Shown here one piece after another: positions 33,998-43,800 of a DNA stretch of 64,000 nucleotides. Position 1 is the first letter of the stretch, and the number at the start of each line of letters is the position of its first letter. Where the stretch lies: positions 1 through 64,000 of IMG/VR virus record IMGVR_UViG_3300017963_000207, one strand, 5' to 3'. Below the pieces are notes generated by a model. That model worked only from the letters and a program-made list of their open reading frames with translations. It was not told the DNA's origin and did not search any database. The position numbers and the translations under genes are program-made. Source of the stretch: a virus.

Positions 33998-34168
33998 CTA
34001 GCCCAGCAAAGGGGTGCCGGGAGGAGCTGGAACCTCGGTAAGCAGCCGACAGCCTCGCTGGTCCTGCACCTCGTTAAAACCACATTCGGTGCACCGCACC
34101 TTCTTCGTCTTACCGTCAGGGCTCAGAGACTCCTGAATTAAGCGCTTACCGCACTTAGGGCACTTCAT
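33998..34168 (-). CDS. 56-aa zinc ribbon protein
   Basis: Short gene starting ATG at 34168 with AGGAGG 9 nt upstream: MKCPKCGKRLIQESLSPDGK, then RCTECGFNEV. Two CxxC pairs 22 residues apart form a zinc ribbon. It ends at TAG 33998, just before the neck gene. Its start overlaps the stop of the 107-aa gene. It may bind nucleic acid or stabilise a connector; unknown. Confidence 0.8.
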   Translation of the reverse strand: MKCPKCGKRLIQESLSPDGKTKKVRCTECGFNEVQDQRGCRLLTEVPAPPGTPLLG

Positions 34169-34488
34169 GTTTTCTTCCTCCTACGTATATCGGCCCGTTT
34201 CTTAATCTTATCCGAATACGTCCCGGTGCCCAACGTCCCCGTTACGTTATCCTCCTCCTTCTCCAGTGCTGCCTCCTCTGGCGCCTCTGTCGAGGCGAGC
34301 TTCGGAGAGGCCCCCACAGTCTTAACCGGCGCCCTGTCATTCACCTTGCGCGGCTCGACGATCTCCAACAACGAGGGGTAATAGACGAGATACTGCTCCC
34401 CCTCCAAGATCCGACCAGGCCCTACCCGACCCACACCGGGAATAAATACTATGTCCAGGTCAGCCCTCTTCTGAAACCTCGGCATCAT
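34165..34488 (-). CDS. Small protein with N-terminal SH3-like strand pattern
   Basis: 107 aa: DIVFIPGVGRVGPGRILEGE then YLVYYPSLLEIVEPRKV (a beta-domain often beside capsid genes), followed by a disordered Glu/Ala/Lys tail. Overlaps the acidic gene by 29 nt. Virion accessory by place. Confidence 0.6.
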   Translation of the reverse strand: MMPRFQKRADLDIVFIPGVGRVGPGRILEGEQYLVYYPSLLEIVEPRKVNDRAPVKTVGASPKLASTEAPEEAALEKEEDNVTGTLGTGTYSDKIKKRADIRRRKKT

Positions 34489-34969
34489 CTACTGTCTCCT
34501 TGTCGTCCGTCTCTACCACAACCCCGTCGTCTCCACCCTCCAGCACATCGTCCTCGCTAGCTGCGGGGGCCTCCGCAGGCTCAAGGGCCTCCGCAGGCTC
34601 AGCGACCACGTGGTCGTCTGACTCCTCGGGACCCTCCACCTCTACCTCGACCTCGGTTGGCCCACCATCCTCCGTGAGCGTGCAACAGAGCACCTCCGCC
34701 GCCTCAATAACCCCCTCGAACGAGTCCCGCAGAAGCTTCAACGCCCCCGCAAGCCGCTCTGCGGCTGCCCTCTGAGCCTCCGTAGTCCGTAAGGGGGGTA
34801 ACACCTCCACAGGCTCTGCGGGCTCTTGTGGAGCGTCCTGGACCGCCTGCGGAGCATCGTCCTCCCCAAGCTCCGGCGCCTCCGCGTCGTCAATGTCCTG
34901 CGGAACCATCAAAGGTTCCTCCAGGCCCAGCCCTGCCAGCTCCTGGGCAATCTGCTCTGCCCTGTCCAT
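34460..34969 (-). CDS. Acidic low-complexity protein
   Basis: 169 aa from the ATG at 34969, which has GGAGG 6 nt upstream; an upstream in-frame start is less likely. It is strongly acidic (VEVEVEGPEESDDHVVAEPA, EGGDDGVVVETDDKET). A helical middle (ERLAGALKLLRDSFEGVIEA) contains a CC pair. Possibly a scaffold- or capsid-associated disordered protein. One copy of the CGACCACGTGGTCG palindrome lies inside, reading DHVV. Confidence 0.6.
   Translation of the reverse strand: MDRAEQIAQELAGLGLEEPLMVPQDIDDAEAPELGEDDAPQAVQDAPQEPAEPVEVLPPLRTTEAQRAAAERLAGALKLLRDSFEGVIEAAEVLCCTLTEDGGPTEVEVEVEGPEESDDHVVAEPAEALEPAEAPAASEDDVLEGGDDGVVVETDDKETVDDAEVSEEG
34603..34616. repeat. 14-bp palindrome CGACCACGTGGTCG, copy 2
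   Basis: Perfect palindrome inside the acidic gene, identical core to 17350 and 50796. Confidence 0.7.
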
Positions 34970-34997
34970 ACCGCACCTCCGTCCAATGAATAACCCC

Positions 34998-35010
34998 GCC
35001 GCACAGCGGC
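34998..35010. terminator. Short GC hairpin GCCGC-ACA-GCGGC
   Basis: 5-bp stem, 3-nt loop in the 199-nt gap (34970-35168) between the capsid gene stop and the acidic gene start. No T-run, so it is a weak terminator or processing site. Confidence 0.35.
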
Positions 35011-35045
35011 CGTCCACTAAAGCTTATGCTACCCCATAACACGCC

Positions 35046-35079
35046 AAGCCACCACACCGCGCAAACAGCATGGTGGCTT
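35046..35079. terminator. Hairpin AAGCCACCA-N16-TGGTGGCTT below the capsid gene
   Basis: 9-bp perfect arms. It lies 90-120 nt after the capsid stop on the minus strand, where phages often attenuate or stabilise the very abundant capsid mRNA. No T-run follows. The remaining gap shows no gene. Confidence 0.5.
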
Positions 35080-35168
35080 GAAAGACGAGCAACGAGGGCA
35101 ACGTGCAGCAGGCCACGGGTAGAGCATACCCACGGCACTGCTAAGAGCCTACCTGTTTCCGCAGAGGC

Positions 35169-36677
35169 TTACAGGTTAAGGATACGGATGCTCCCGTAGT
35201 ACTCCGGACGAAGCAGCTTGCTCGCGTAGCGGGTCCGAAGGCCCTTGCGGAAGCTGAAGTCGTTCGGGTCGAGGAAGGTGGGCGTCACCTGCAACGGGAT
35301 GTACGGGGCCCAGACAAAGCCGCTGTCCAGGTAGCTGTCACCCTTGAGGCCGACGAGCATCTGGTCAGAGGTAAAGAAGGGATCCTCGTAGACCCACCAT
35401 TTATTCATGAGGGTTCCGACCTTATAGATCGAGAACTGCCCATGCTGGGTGAGCGGTCGGGGAAGGTCCTCGGGATCAGTCGGGCTCATACCGCGCGCCC
35501 ACAGAGGCCGGAAGTCGCCGTGCGTGGTCAGCTGGGTGAGCAGCGCTGAGATCTCAGGGCTGGTGACAATCCAGTTGGCCGGTGCGCGGAGGGTCCGCTT
35601 GTGGATGAGGTTACTAACCGTACTGATCGTGGTGATGAGCGCCCGCAGGTGGTCCAGCTCACTGATGCCTGCCGGCGGGACGCGGTCGAAGGTGCCCGTG
35701 GTCGTGGTAGCCGACTGGAAGAGCGCCTGGATAATCTCCCTATCGATCTCAAGAGCAATCTCCTGAGCGATAGCCGACACCATCTCGGTCTCTGCGTCGA
35801 TACCATGAAATGCCCGCAGGTCCTCAGCAGCCTCGGCGGACCACAGCGCCTTAAGGCGTCGCGGCACAGCCTCCACAGGAGCCTTTTTCACATCCAGGTT
35901 GATCTGCGGGATCTTGGTGTTCAGCTCACCGTCGTAGTAGTAGAACGCCTTGACCTGGTTCCCCGTGGCCGGGATGTTCTGGAACTTGAACGCCGTGATA
36001 GCGCCGTTCGAGTAGTTGATAGAGCCACCTACCGAGCCACCAGTAGGCACGAAGGTGAAGCCTCCAGCCCCATCATCCGTCGCCTCCTGGACCGTCGCAC
36101 CGGTGGTGGCGTTGATCTCACGAATGATTACACTGTAACCCTTCGAGGCATCCAGCGGCCGCACAGGATTGAAGGCCAAGGTGCAGGTCATGACGGCGCC
36201 GCCTCCACCGTAGTTGATGCCGTCACCCGTGACGCAGATCTCGCCGTTGATGTACTCCGAGGAGTAATCACGGTCGAAGTCTCGGGGGAACACCGCCCCG
36301 GCTGTGGTCGCCCCCTTGGTGGTGCCGTACACATAGTCGAGGAAGAAGACTGCCCCGACGGGTGCCGTCATCGGCTGAACAGAGACGATCTCGTTGGCAA
36401 TAAGATTCGGGAATACCCGGCGCAAAACAGGAAAGATAAACTTGGTGAACGACCCGACGTTCACCGTGCGAGTCTCCTCGTTTAGACCCTTAAGGTAATC
36501 CGCCTGGTTCTCCATAAGGATGGCAGTTACCCCGAGCGTGTAACGCTCCTGGTCAGTCCTGTCTGGCATTCCCTCCAGGAACTCTCGCCACTTCCGGACC
36601 AGCGCGCCAACGTACGATTTGTCGGCGATCGTCCGACGAGAATCCTCGCTAAGGATTTGTCGAGCTTCAGTGCCCAT
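35169..36677 (-). CDS. Major capsid protein, T4 gp23-like
   Basis: 502 aa. Helical N-terminus (delta-like, LVRKWREFLEG) and HK97-fold hallmarks: TKFIFPVLRRVFPNLIANEI, VSVQPMTAPVGAVFFLDYVY, then C-terminal EIALEIDREIIQAL, NWIVTSPEISALL, YKVGTLMNKWWVYEDPF. An inserted beta-domain (~150-290, DDGAGGFTFVPTGG... SINYSNGAITAFKF) shares its pattern with the sheath insertions. It is probably cleaved near the N-terminus by the protease encoded upstream (family knowledge); a cleavage site was not assigned. Directly downstream of the scaffold gene. Confidence 0.93.
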   Translation of the reverse strand: MGTEARQILSEDSRRTIADKSYVGALVRKWREFLEGMPDRTDQERYTLGVTAILMENQADYLKGLNEETRTVNVGSFTKFIFPVLRRVFPNLIANEIVSVQPMTAPVGAVFFLDYVYGTTKGATTAGAVFPRDFDRDYSSEYINGEICVTGDGINYGGGGAVMTCTLAFNPVRPLDASKGYSVIIREINATTGATVQEATDDGAGGFTFVPTGGSVGGSINYSNGAITAFKFQNIPATGNQVKAFYYYDGELNTKIPQINLDVKKAPVEAVPRRLKALWSAEAAEDLRAFHGIDAETEMVSAIAQEIALEIDREIIQALFQSATTTTGTFDRVPPAGISELDHLRALITTISTVSNLIHKRTLRAPANWIVTSPEISALLTQLTTHGDFRPLWARGMSPTDPEDLPRPLTQHGQFSIYKVGTLMNKWWVYEDPFFTSDQMLVGLKGDSYLDSGFVWAPYIPLQVTPTFLDPNDFSFRKGLRTRYASKLLRPEYYGSIRILNL

Positions 36678-36725
36678 GTGTTATCTCTCCTTGATTGTTC
36701 TCTCGTTACTCGCTTGTTAACGCGC

Positions 36726-38327
36726 CTACCCAGTCCGTCGCGCGCCGCCCATGCCCGACAGCGCCCGCAAGGTGCTTAGGTTCACACCCAGACCGTTGTA
36801 GTCATCCTCAGTCCGCCTCTTGCGGCGCGGCGCCTCCTCCTCTAACGGAGTGCTACCGCGGCCGCCTTCTGTCAGCCGTCGAACACGTGCCCTCACGTCC
36901 TCAAGATCGTGCGTGTCCTTGGCCGGGGCGTCCTGGCCGTGCTCCTCGATAATGTCGTCCACCTCCTCCTTGGAGGTTGCCTTGGACGCCTCGATGAGCC
37001 TCCTAATCTGCTTCTTGTGGGGGTGGCCTTCGGTTCGCTGCTCAGCGTACAGCTGCACCCCCAAAAGGCTGTTGGCCTCCAGAGCCTTCTCCAACGCCTC
37101 GGTGAGCTTGTCGATATCCGAGGTTAGCTCCTTCTCGATACGCTCGGCCCGTTGGCGCTCCGTCGCAGCAACAGCTTCAATCTCTGCCTGCCGCTTCCGC
37201 AGCTCCTCCTTCCGAGCCTCCTCAGCAGCCTCTCGCGCCGCCATCTCATCCAGGATAGCGCCCAGCTTGGCCTTGAGGTCCTCCGCCGCCTCGTACTGAG
37301 TAAGATCGCCTAGCAGCTTCAGAATAGCCTGCTTGTCTGGATTGCCCGACAGAGAGCGCTCCAGATAGAACTTGTAGCCGGCCTCCTTGGCCAGCTTTGC
37401 CAGGCGCTCTACCTGTCGCTCGCTCTCCTGAAGCTTTGCCTCGGTCTCCCGAAGCTTCAGCTCCAACGCGGCTGCGCGCTCATCTGGTGTAGGCACCGTA
37501 ATAAACGGCTGAATGACCGACACAATCTGCTCAAGCGCCGAGCGTGCCCCAGCAACAGCTGGATCGGCCTCCAGCTCAGCACGAATACGCTCCCTAGCGG
37601 CGGCCGACATCTCCCCTAGATTCGAGATAATGTCCTGCTCAAAGCGCTTCTTCAGCTCGCGCTCATCCTCATCCGCCTGGGCCTCCTGCCTCACCCGCTC
37701 AGCAAAGCGCTTGGCCTTCTCGCGGTCCTCCGCTTGCTGGATCTCTTTTCTGCTCCTCAGCTCTTTATCCACGTCCTCACCAACCACCTTCGGATATGCC
37801 GACGTATCTGCAGGCTCCGCCACAAAGTCGAACGTCACGAGATTATAGTCCTCTTGAACTATCTCCTCACCCTTTTGATTCGTCTTAGTTGATCCGTAGC
37901 CTCGCGAGGACACCCCAACCTGGCAGCCTGAGCGCAGCAACGCCTGCAGGTCCTTCCCGCGCCCGGTGTCCAAGGCCATCGCCTCACCAATCACCTTGCC
38001 GTTGGAGTCGATCGAAAGCGAGGTAATGATATGAGAGGTCCGCGAGAGGCTGGTGCGCCCATCGGTGGGGTGGTCCAGCTCCCCATACAGACGCCGCTCA
38101 TCCATAGCCGAGGCAAGCTTCTTGATCTCACGCTCCCAGAGGGTCTTAGGGTAGACGCGCTTATTCTCCGTAGCCGCGCCACTCCGTGCAAACTCCCCTC
38201 GGACAACAACCTGACCGCCCGCCGAGCCGTCCTCAATCAGCTGTAGTCGGATCGGTAGGGTATCCTTTAACCACTGCTGGCCGGGACCTAGCTTGACGGT
38301 GTCCTCCGATAGCTGCCCAGTATTCAT
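36726..38327 (-). CDS. Prohead protease fused to internal scaffold
   Basis: 533 aa from the ATG at 38327 (AAGGTG upstream; a GTG at 38342 is possible). The N-terminal ~180 residues form a T4 gp21-type serine protease: RLYGELDHPTDGRT carries the His, GCQVGVSSRGYGS the Ser, and EAMALDTGRGKDLQALL lies between. The rest is a long Glu/Lys/Arg coiled coil (~195-480, ELKKRFEQDIISNLGEMSAA...) like the T4 gp22 core scaffold. In T4 these are separate genes. The C-terminus (NGLGVNLSTLRALSGMGGA) likely binds capsid. ATGA overlap with the 60-aa gene. Confidence 0.85.
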   Translation of the reverse strand: MNTGQLSEDTVKLGPGQQWLKDTLPIRLQLIEDGSAGGQVVVRGEFARSGAATENKRVYPKTLWEREIKKLASAMDERRLYGELDHPTDGRTSLSRTSHIITSLSIDSNGKVIGEAMALDTGRGKDLQALLRSGCQVGVSSRGYGSTKTNQKGEEIVQEDYNLVTFDFVAEPADTSAYPKVVGEDVDKELRSRKEIQQAEDREKAKRFAERVRQEAQADEDERELKKRFEQDIISNLGEMSAAARERIRAELEADPAVAGARSALEQIVSVIQPFITVPTPDERAAALELKLRETEAKLQESERQVERLAKLAKEAGYKFYLERSLSGNPDKQAILKLLGDLTQYEAAEDLKAKLGAILDEMAAREAAEEARKEELRKRQAEIEAVAATERQRAERIEKELTSDIDKLTEALEKALEANSLLGVQLYAEQRTEGHPHKKQIRRLIEASKATSKEEVDDIIEEHGQDAPAKDTHDLEDVRARVRRLTEGGRGSTPLEEEAPRRKRRTEDDYNGLGVNLSTLRALSGMGGARRTG

Positions 38328-38509
38328 CAATGCACCTTCCACCTAAACTTACCCTTAAAGGGAGTTGCCCATATCTCTGAGGGGAACCTCTTCTTCCTGA
38401 CCTTGCGTTTCTTCCTCTTGTTGGGTGGGTTCTTTACATCCTTCTCAAAGCCTACCAGCTCTAGCCGTCCAGATCGATAGGCAGTGCGACGATGACGCCA
38501 CGCCTCCAT
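38327..38509 (-). CDS. 60-aa basic protein coupled to the protease gene
   Basis: Very Lys/Arg-rich (NPPNKRKKRKVRKKRF). Its TGA overlaps the protease ATG as TGATG, so translation is coupled. The ribosome site is weak. Small basic proteins occur in T4-type prohead cores; that role here is inferred. Confidence 0.6.
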   Translation of the reverse strand: MEAWRHRRTAYRSGRLELVGFEKDVKNPPNKRKKRKVRKKRFPSEIWATPFKGKFRWKVH

Positions 38510-38526
38510 CTGGGCCGCTAGCCGCC

Positions 38527-39291
38527 CTAGCTCTTCCTCCCACGCCGACGGAGAGCACTTAGCGGCCTCTGAGCTTTTCCCGACTTGCGCCTCTCGGCCA
38601 CACGTTGCCGCACCGCCTCCAGACGCTCCTGGGCGCGCAAAACTCCCTCGTCTACCTCCAGCCCCTCGACCTCAAACTCGTCGTCGTCCTCATCGTCCAT
38701 CTCCCCAAGCTCGTCCTCATCATCGTCGAACTCGGTCACGGGAGCTTTCATCTCGACGTCTAGCTCGTCGTCGTCCTCATCGTCCATCTCCTCCAGCTCC
38801 ACGCCGGTTATATCGCTATAGAGCTGCAGCGCATCCAGGAGGTCCGACATGTAGCTTTCAAAGGTGCGCTTCACCTTGCGCTCAGGCACCGGGCCGCGGT
38901 TCTTCTCCAGCCAGAGCGTCCGATCAGCAGCCTTCTCGGCAAGCTGCTCCATCAGGTGGCCCGCCTCCACCAGCGTGTCCTCGTCGAGCGTGGCCCCCAT
39001 CTGCGCAAAACGCTCGGACAGGGTGGACGCGATCACAGCCACGTTGGCAAAGCCCTTGATACGCTCCCGCTCGGCCGGAGGCCGCACCTTGTCGACAACG
39101 TCTGCGACATCCTCCAACAGACGGCTGGCACGACGCTCTACCGAAGGCGTAGTAGGCCGCTGCCCGCGCTTGCGGCGCAGCGCCCCAGACCTCTCCGGCG
39201 ATGCGTCCTCGACGCAAACCTCCTCCTTTCGGATAAGGCCAATCGCCTGCAGGTCCTCCTCCAACGATGTAATCACTACTGGCTTTCGCAT
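38527..39291 (-). CDS. Head-core-region protein, paralogue A (MRKPVVITSLEEDL family)
   Basis: 254 aa from the ATG at 39291 (ribosome site GGTAGGATC); an upstream in-frame ATG at 39504 would run through the neighbouring gene. It shares MRKPVVITSLEEDLQ, KGFANVAVIA-TLSERF and LLDALQLY-DIT with the next upstream gene. It carries an acidic double repeat (EEMDDEDDDELDVE / GEMDDEDDDEFEVE) and a basic end. The place between portal and protease suggests a prohead core or portal-assembly protein. Confidence 0.7.
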   Translation of the reverse strand: MRKPVVITSLEEDLQAIGLIRKEEVCVEDASPERSGALRRKRGQRPTTPSVERRASRLLEDVADVVDKVRPPAERERIKGFANVAVIASTLSERFAQMGATLDEDTLVEAGHLMEQLAEKAADRTLWLEKNRGPVPERKVKRTFESYMSDLLDALQLYSDITGVELEEMDDEDDDELDVEMKAPVTEFDDDEDELGEMDDEDDDEFEVEGLEVDEGVLRAQERLEAVRQRVAERRKSGKAQRPLSALRRRGRKS

Positions 39292-39325
39292 GATCCTACC
39301 TCTCCTACAAGCCCCTAGCCCTACT

Positions 39326-39784
39326 CTAGTCCTCGTCCCAATCCACCCCACCAACATCACCCGCATCTGGCCCGGCGGTGATGTCGTTGTATAGCTGCAG
39401 CGCGTCGAGAAGCTTGGCCATGAACATCTTGAATAGCTGGTTGATCTCCTCGTCGTCCGTCGGTCCCTGCTCCTGCAACGATAGCGCCTGCGTAGACGCC
39501 TCATCAGCCAGGTCCTCTAGAACAGCGCTAACCTGGCATAGCGCCTCCTCACCAAGCTCGCGGCAAAAACCTCCGAAACGCTCGGATAGAGTGCCCGCGA
39601 TCACAGCCACGTTGGCGAAGCCCTTAACCACCTCATCATCCCGACTAAGCGACTTGCCCATTGCGTCAGGGTAGCTACTCTCCCCCAAAACCTCTCGCGC
39701 CTCCACCTTCGGGTCCTTCCGCGGCAGAAGACCGATAATCTGGAGGTCCTCCTCAAGCGAGGTGATTACAACTGGTTTTCTCAT
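39326..39784 (-). CDS. Head-core-region protein, paralogue B
   Basis: 152 aa, starting MRKPVVITSLEEDLQIIGLL, a tandem duplicate of the 254-aa gene without the long acidic/basic C-terminus (it ends GGVDWDED). Shared helical core (KGFANVAVIAGTLSERFGGF; MAKLLDALQLYNDITAG). Unknown role; probably prohead core. Confidence 0.7.
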   Translation of the reverse strand: MRKPVVITSLEEDLQIIGLLPRKDPKVEAREVLGESSYPDAMGKSLSRDDEVVKGFANVAVIAGTLSERFGGFCRELGEEALCQVSAVLEDLADEASTQALSLQEQGPTDDEEINQLFKMFMAKLLDALQLYNDITAGPDAGDVGGVDWDED

Positions 39785-39797
39785 GAGCTGTACTCTC

Positions 39798-40754
39798 CTA
39801 AGCGTTTAGCCCTTCGCGCAGGCGCTGAGCCATCGTCACCGCAAAACGGCCCGCTAGCTCATAATCTTGTAACCCTTCGGCTATCGTATCGTGGAACCGC
39901 CCCAGGCAGTCAACCCCGGACAGCGTGGTGGTTGCCCTCACGATCGACTCGTGAAGGTTGCAGAGGTCTCCTACAAGGTCCTCGGTGAAAAGCTTCAAGG
40001 TGGACAGCGCAGCACCGCCACCATTAAAACCATCGAACTCTATCACAGTTTGAAGCTCAGCGTTACTAAGCTCAACAAGATCTCGGAGGGACTCCACCCG
40101 GTCACCTAGCGCCCGCAAGCCCCGGCGAACCAGCTCCGCAAAGCGTGGGTGATCCTCTACAGCCACCGGCGCGCGACCGCTGTACAGCCTCTCGAACCTC
40201 GGCTGCAGCTGTGCCGACTCCAGCTCCCGAACAGCCTCGGCCCCTAGCTCCGCACGAATAGCATCCCGACGCGCCCCCAATAGATCACGCCAAGGACTGT
40301 CCGACACGATGCTGCTAAGGAGCGCTCTAACCTCCCCCCAATCGTCCTTTTGCTCTCCCTCTCCAACGTACGGGGCCACGTCCGCGATTATCTCTGCCGC
40401 CTCCGCGCGACGCCCGGCCCGCCAAGCCTCCACCGCAGTGCTCACCTGCTCCCGAACGTACTCGCGCACACGATCGCCGCGATAGATAGGAACCGCCGCG
40501 GGAGCAGTACCCGTCAACCTGACAGAGCCCTCACCATCCGGCTCGAAGCTCGCCCGAGCAACCCGACCGTCCTCCGAGAGCACCAGGACCTCACCAGGAA
40601 AGGTGCCCACCACACGAACGCCAACAGGCGATCCGAATATCTTCTCAGACTGCTCTTGAACCATAGCCTCAACCACAGCAACGACATGCTCGTAGCTGCC
40701 ACGGGCAAGCGCTCGAAGAGCTTTGATCGGAATGAAGCAACGTTCTGCCGGCAC
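39798..40754 (-). CDS. Unknown protein downstream of portal
   Basis: 318 aa from a GTG at 40754 with GGGAGG 8 nt upstream. Mixed: AERCFIPIKALRALARGSYE, YIRGDRVREYVREQVSTAVE-like helices, and a C-terminal helical part with LRDLVELSNAELQTVIEFDG, which recalls DELVGLSNDELRRFKGF in the 107-aa gene above the portal. No domain identified. Own promoter candidate upstream (40769-40798). Confidence 0.65.
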   Translation of the reverse strand: MPAERCFIPIKALRALARGSYEHVVAVVEAMVQEQSEKIFGSPVGVRVVGTFPGEVLVLSEDGRVARASFEPDGEGSVRLTGTAPAAVPIYRGDRVREYVREQVSTAVEAWRAGRRAEAAEIIADVAPYVGEGEQKDDWGEVRALLSSIVSDSPWRDLLGARRDAIRAELGAEAVRELESAQLQPRFERLYSGRAPVAVEDHPRFAELVRRGLRALGDRVESLRDLVELSNAELQTVIEFDGFNGGGAALSTLKLFTEDLVGDLCNLHESIVRATTTLSGVDCLGRFHDTIAEGLQDYELAGRFAVTMAQRLREGLNA

Positions 40755-40768
40755 GATGACTGCCTCCC

Positions 40769-40798
40769 AAACTACCTGTACCTTACAATTCCTGTCAA
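40769..40798 (-). promoter_or_regulatory. Promoter candidate TTGACA-18-TAGTTT
   Basis: A perfect -35 hexamer with 18-nt spacing to a weak -10, in the 58-nt gap between the portal stop and the 318-aa gene. It could drive the head-core genes separately from terminase/portal. Confidence 0.4.
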
Positions 40799-40812
40799 CA
40801 CTACGGCCACCC

Positions 40813-43800
40813 CTAGCCCTGAGAAGATCTAGTCAGCTCTTGAACGAGCCCTCTTAACTGCTTTAGCGAACGCCGTAGCACCTCATCACCCTGAAGCAAA
40901 CGATCCAGCTTATCTCCTGCCCGACGCTCTGCCGCCCGACCCCCACCCGCCAGAAGCTGCTGCTCCAACGAGGGGGTCCGAGAGCTGTGCAAACTACGGC
41001 CGGCTCGCCGGTGCTTACCGTTACCGTTAGAGGGGGCCTTAAGCGCCGGTTGATCGGCTCCCTCCATAGGAGCTTCCAACGCCGCCGCAGCGGCATCTGC
41101 CTTAGCGGACCACACGGTCTCGTCCCTAACGTCTGACTCGCGCTGCTGGTAGATGAGCTTGATAGCGTCGTCGCTGAGGTCGAAGACCTCCTTGTAGATC
41201 CACTCTAGCGAGACGAACTCCCTCATCCGCGAAGCGAGGTCTGCCTGAGCGTTCCGGACCTCCAGCTGCGCTAGCTCATAGATCGAGCTAGGCACCGTCA
41301 TGTGCACCTCGTAGTCGTACGCTTGAGGGTCCATCCCCAGCGCCGCCATGTGCACCCGACAGACCTTCCCGAGCCCATTGCGCAGCTCGCGCTGGATACG
41401 AAGGACCGTCCGAGCAAACCTAACGTCCTCGCTGCTCAGCACCGCTCGGGCCGTGTTATCGTCCTGCTGCAGATACGCTTTCGGGATCTTGATGGCCGAG
41501 AACATCTTCCCCTGGAAGTACTCAATGTCATCCATATGCTGCCACTGAGGGCCCGAGAGAACATCGATCCGGGTCCCCTCCTGCCCCTGCCGCGTAGGCA
41601 AGAAGAAGTCCTCATCCTGGCTCAAAGCGTCAAAGCTGAAGTCCAGCTTGCCCGTGGTCGGATTGACAAAGCGGCGCTTCTTGTACTGCTGACGGACCCG
41701 GTTCACATAGGCCAGCGCCTCGGCCGGCGGGAGGTTGCCTACGTCGACGTAAAAGGCGAAACGCTCCGGCGCCCGCGTAAGCCGGTACAGCAACGCCGAA
41801 TCCTCCAGCAGCATAAGCCGCTTCCATATCCAGCGAGCCGCCTCCAACACAGAATTGTGCACCACCAACCCATCAGCAACGAAGTTGTGCTCTCTGTCAG
41901 CCACCTCGATGTCGTAGACGAGCTCTTCTCCATCGGGCTCGATACTGACCACCTCCTCGGACGCAAAGTCCCCAGCAGCAAGCGGTGCCTCACGAAAGTA
42001 GAGCTGGTAGGACGGCCCCGTGTTTATCTCACGCCCTCCAATAACTGGGCGCTCCTCCCGTTTACGAGATCGAATGTTACCAGAGGTCCACCCTAGCCCA
42101 TCTACCAGATTCTTCAGGTCTCTGAGCAACGCCTCATTGCACAGCTCTATGTGAAAGTAGGGTTCCGGTCCTTGATGCGTCTCCCAGCCATCCGCATCGA
42201 CGAATCCCCTCACGAACTCCGCGCGCAGCTCCTCCGGTAGCACAAACACCCACGAAGGCACACGCTTGTGGTGAGCCCCTCCAACCCAACCGAAGCGCTG
42301 AAACACCTCAGCAAGAACGCGGCTGTGAACCGTACAGCTGCCTCCGGACCGAGAGGAACCAAGACCCATCTCGTCGAACATACGCTCGTAACGCGCATTG
42401 ATGGCATCGTGCTCGCCAAGAGCAAAGCCGACCTCGTTATCCCTAACCCAGCCATCCCCCAACATGAACCCGAACAGTCGGCAGAACGAGGCATCTACAA
42501 AGTCCGACAGCCTAGGGATCTTGTGAGCACCGTCATAGGACCTAACCGTGTAGGACCCATCAAAAAGAGGGAGACCCAGCGATGAAAAAAGATCGCGCAA
42601 CAACGACTTAGGTACAGAGGACCTACCTTCTAACAGATCCTCTAGAGTACCCCTAGACACCCCAACCGACGATGCCTTGGCGCGCAAACCCTCATCACGA
42701 GGTCCGTAGGCAGAACGCCGTACAAATGAACGCAGCGCCGCTGCCCCCCGAGGCGTCAGCGTTACCCGACACGTCTCAGTGTCCTCACTCAGGAGAATAC
42801 CCAACGGCTGCGCCCCCGACAGGTAGGGCTGACGCGCTGCGGCAACAAGCCTATCTCCCGGCTTCACCTCGGACACGGGCAACCAAGCGTTCTGATTACC
42901 CTTCCGAGCCCCCTCCACCAACACCGGATGATTCGCAGTCAACCGCAACGACCTGTGCTTCGTCGAGAGACGGTACACCGGCTTAGACCCATTACACACG
43001 TGATCTAGAACCTTAGTAGTCCGCAGCATTCCAGCATGCCGCGAAAACACTCGATCTCCGGGAACGACATCTCGTATCTCGACTAGACCCCTTGTCGTCC
43101 AGACCCTGGATTCCCCTGTTAAACAGCTCCCATACACGCTGCGGCGATGCTTACCACGCAGACGGAAGTGCACCACCTCCCAATCCTCTAGAGCAGCTAG
43201 CTGCTCATCCTGATTGCCCCCGTCCATCTGATGCTGCTTCGAATACTCCTGCGCAATCAGCGCGGTACGGGTGGCCAAGATCTGCCGAAAATCCTCGGGT
43301 GAGTTGTGAACAACCACCCCATCTGCCACGAAGTTATGAGCATCGTCCTCAACCTCCAGATCAAAAACCTCCTCGTCACCATGGTAGGACACCTCTAGCA
43401 CCGTCTCAGCCACCAAAGGCTCCGCGAAGCGCTCGTCGGTAAAGGATACCGTATAGCAAGGCTGCTGCGTCTGAATGACCTTCCCTTTGACCACCGTGCC
43501 CGGCTCGCGCGTGCGTGAGGAGATGTTCCCACAGACGTAGCCCAAACCGTCGATCAAGTTCTTGAGGTCCCGCGCAAGGTCGTAGTTGGCTATCTCAAAG
43601 AAGTGCCGAAGCTTCCGACGGGGTTGCTTGTTGACCCACCCATCCGCGTCCAAGAACCCTCGCAAAAACGCCTCTCGGTGGTCTTCAGGCAGCGTGTAGA
43701 CCCACGCGGGTACTCGCTTCTTATCAAACCCATCAATCCACCCTAAAGCCGGCAGCAGGCGCCAGAGCTGGACGGAGCACACAACGGTCTCCTCGCCCAC

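Noticed and set aside
34998-35079. Rho-independent terminator below the capsid gene
   Set aside because: Two hairpins are present but neither has a following T-run on the transcribed side, so they are listed only as low-confidence terminator/processing structures.
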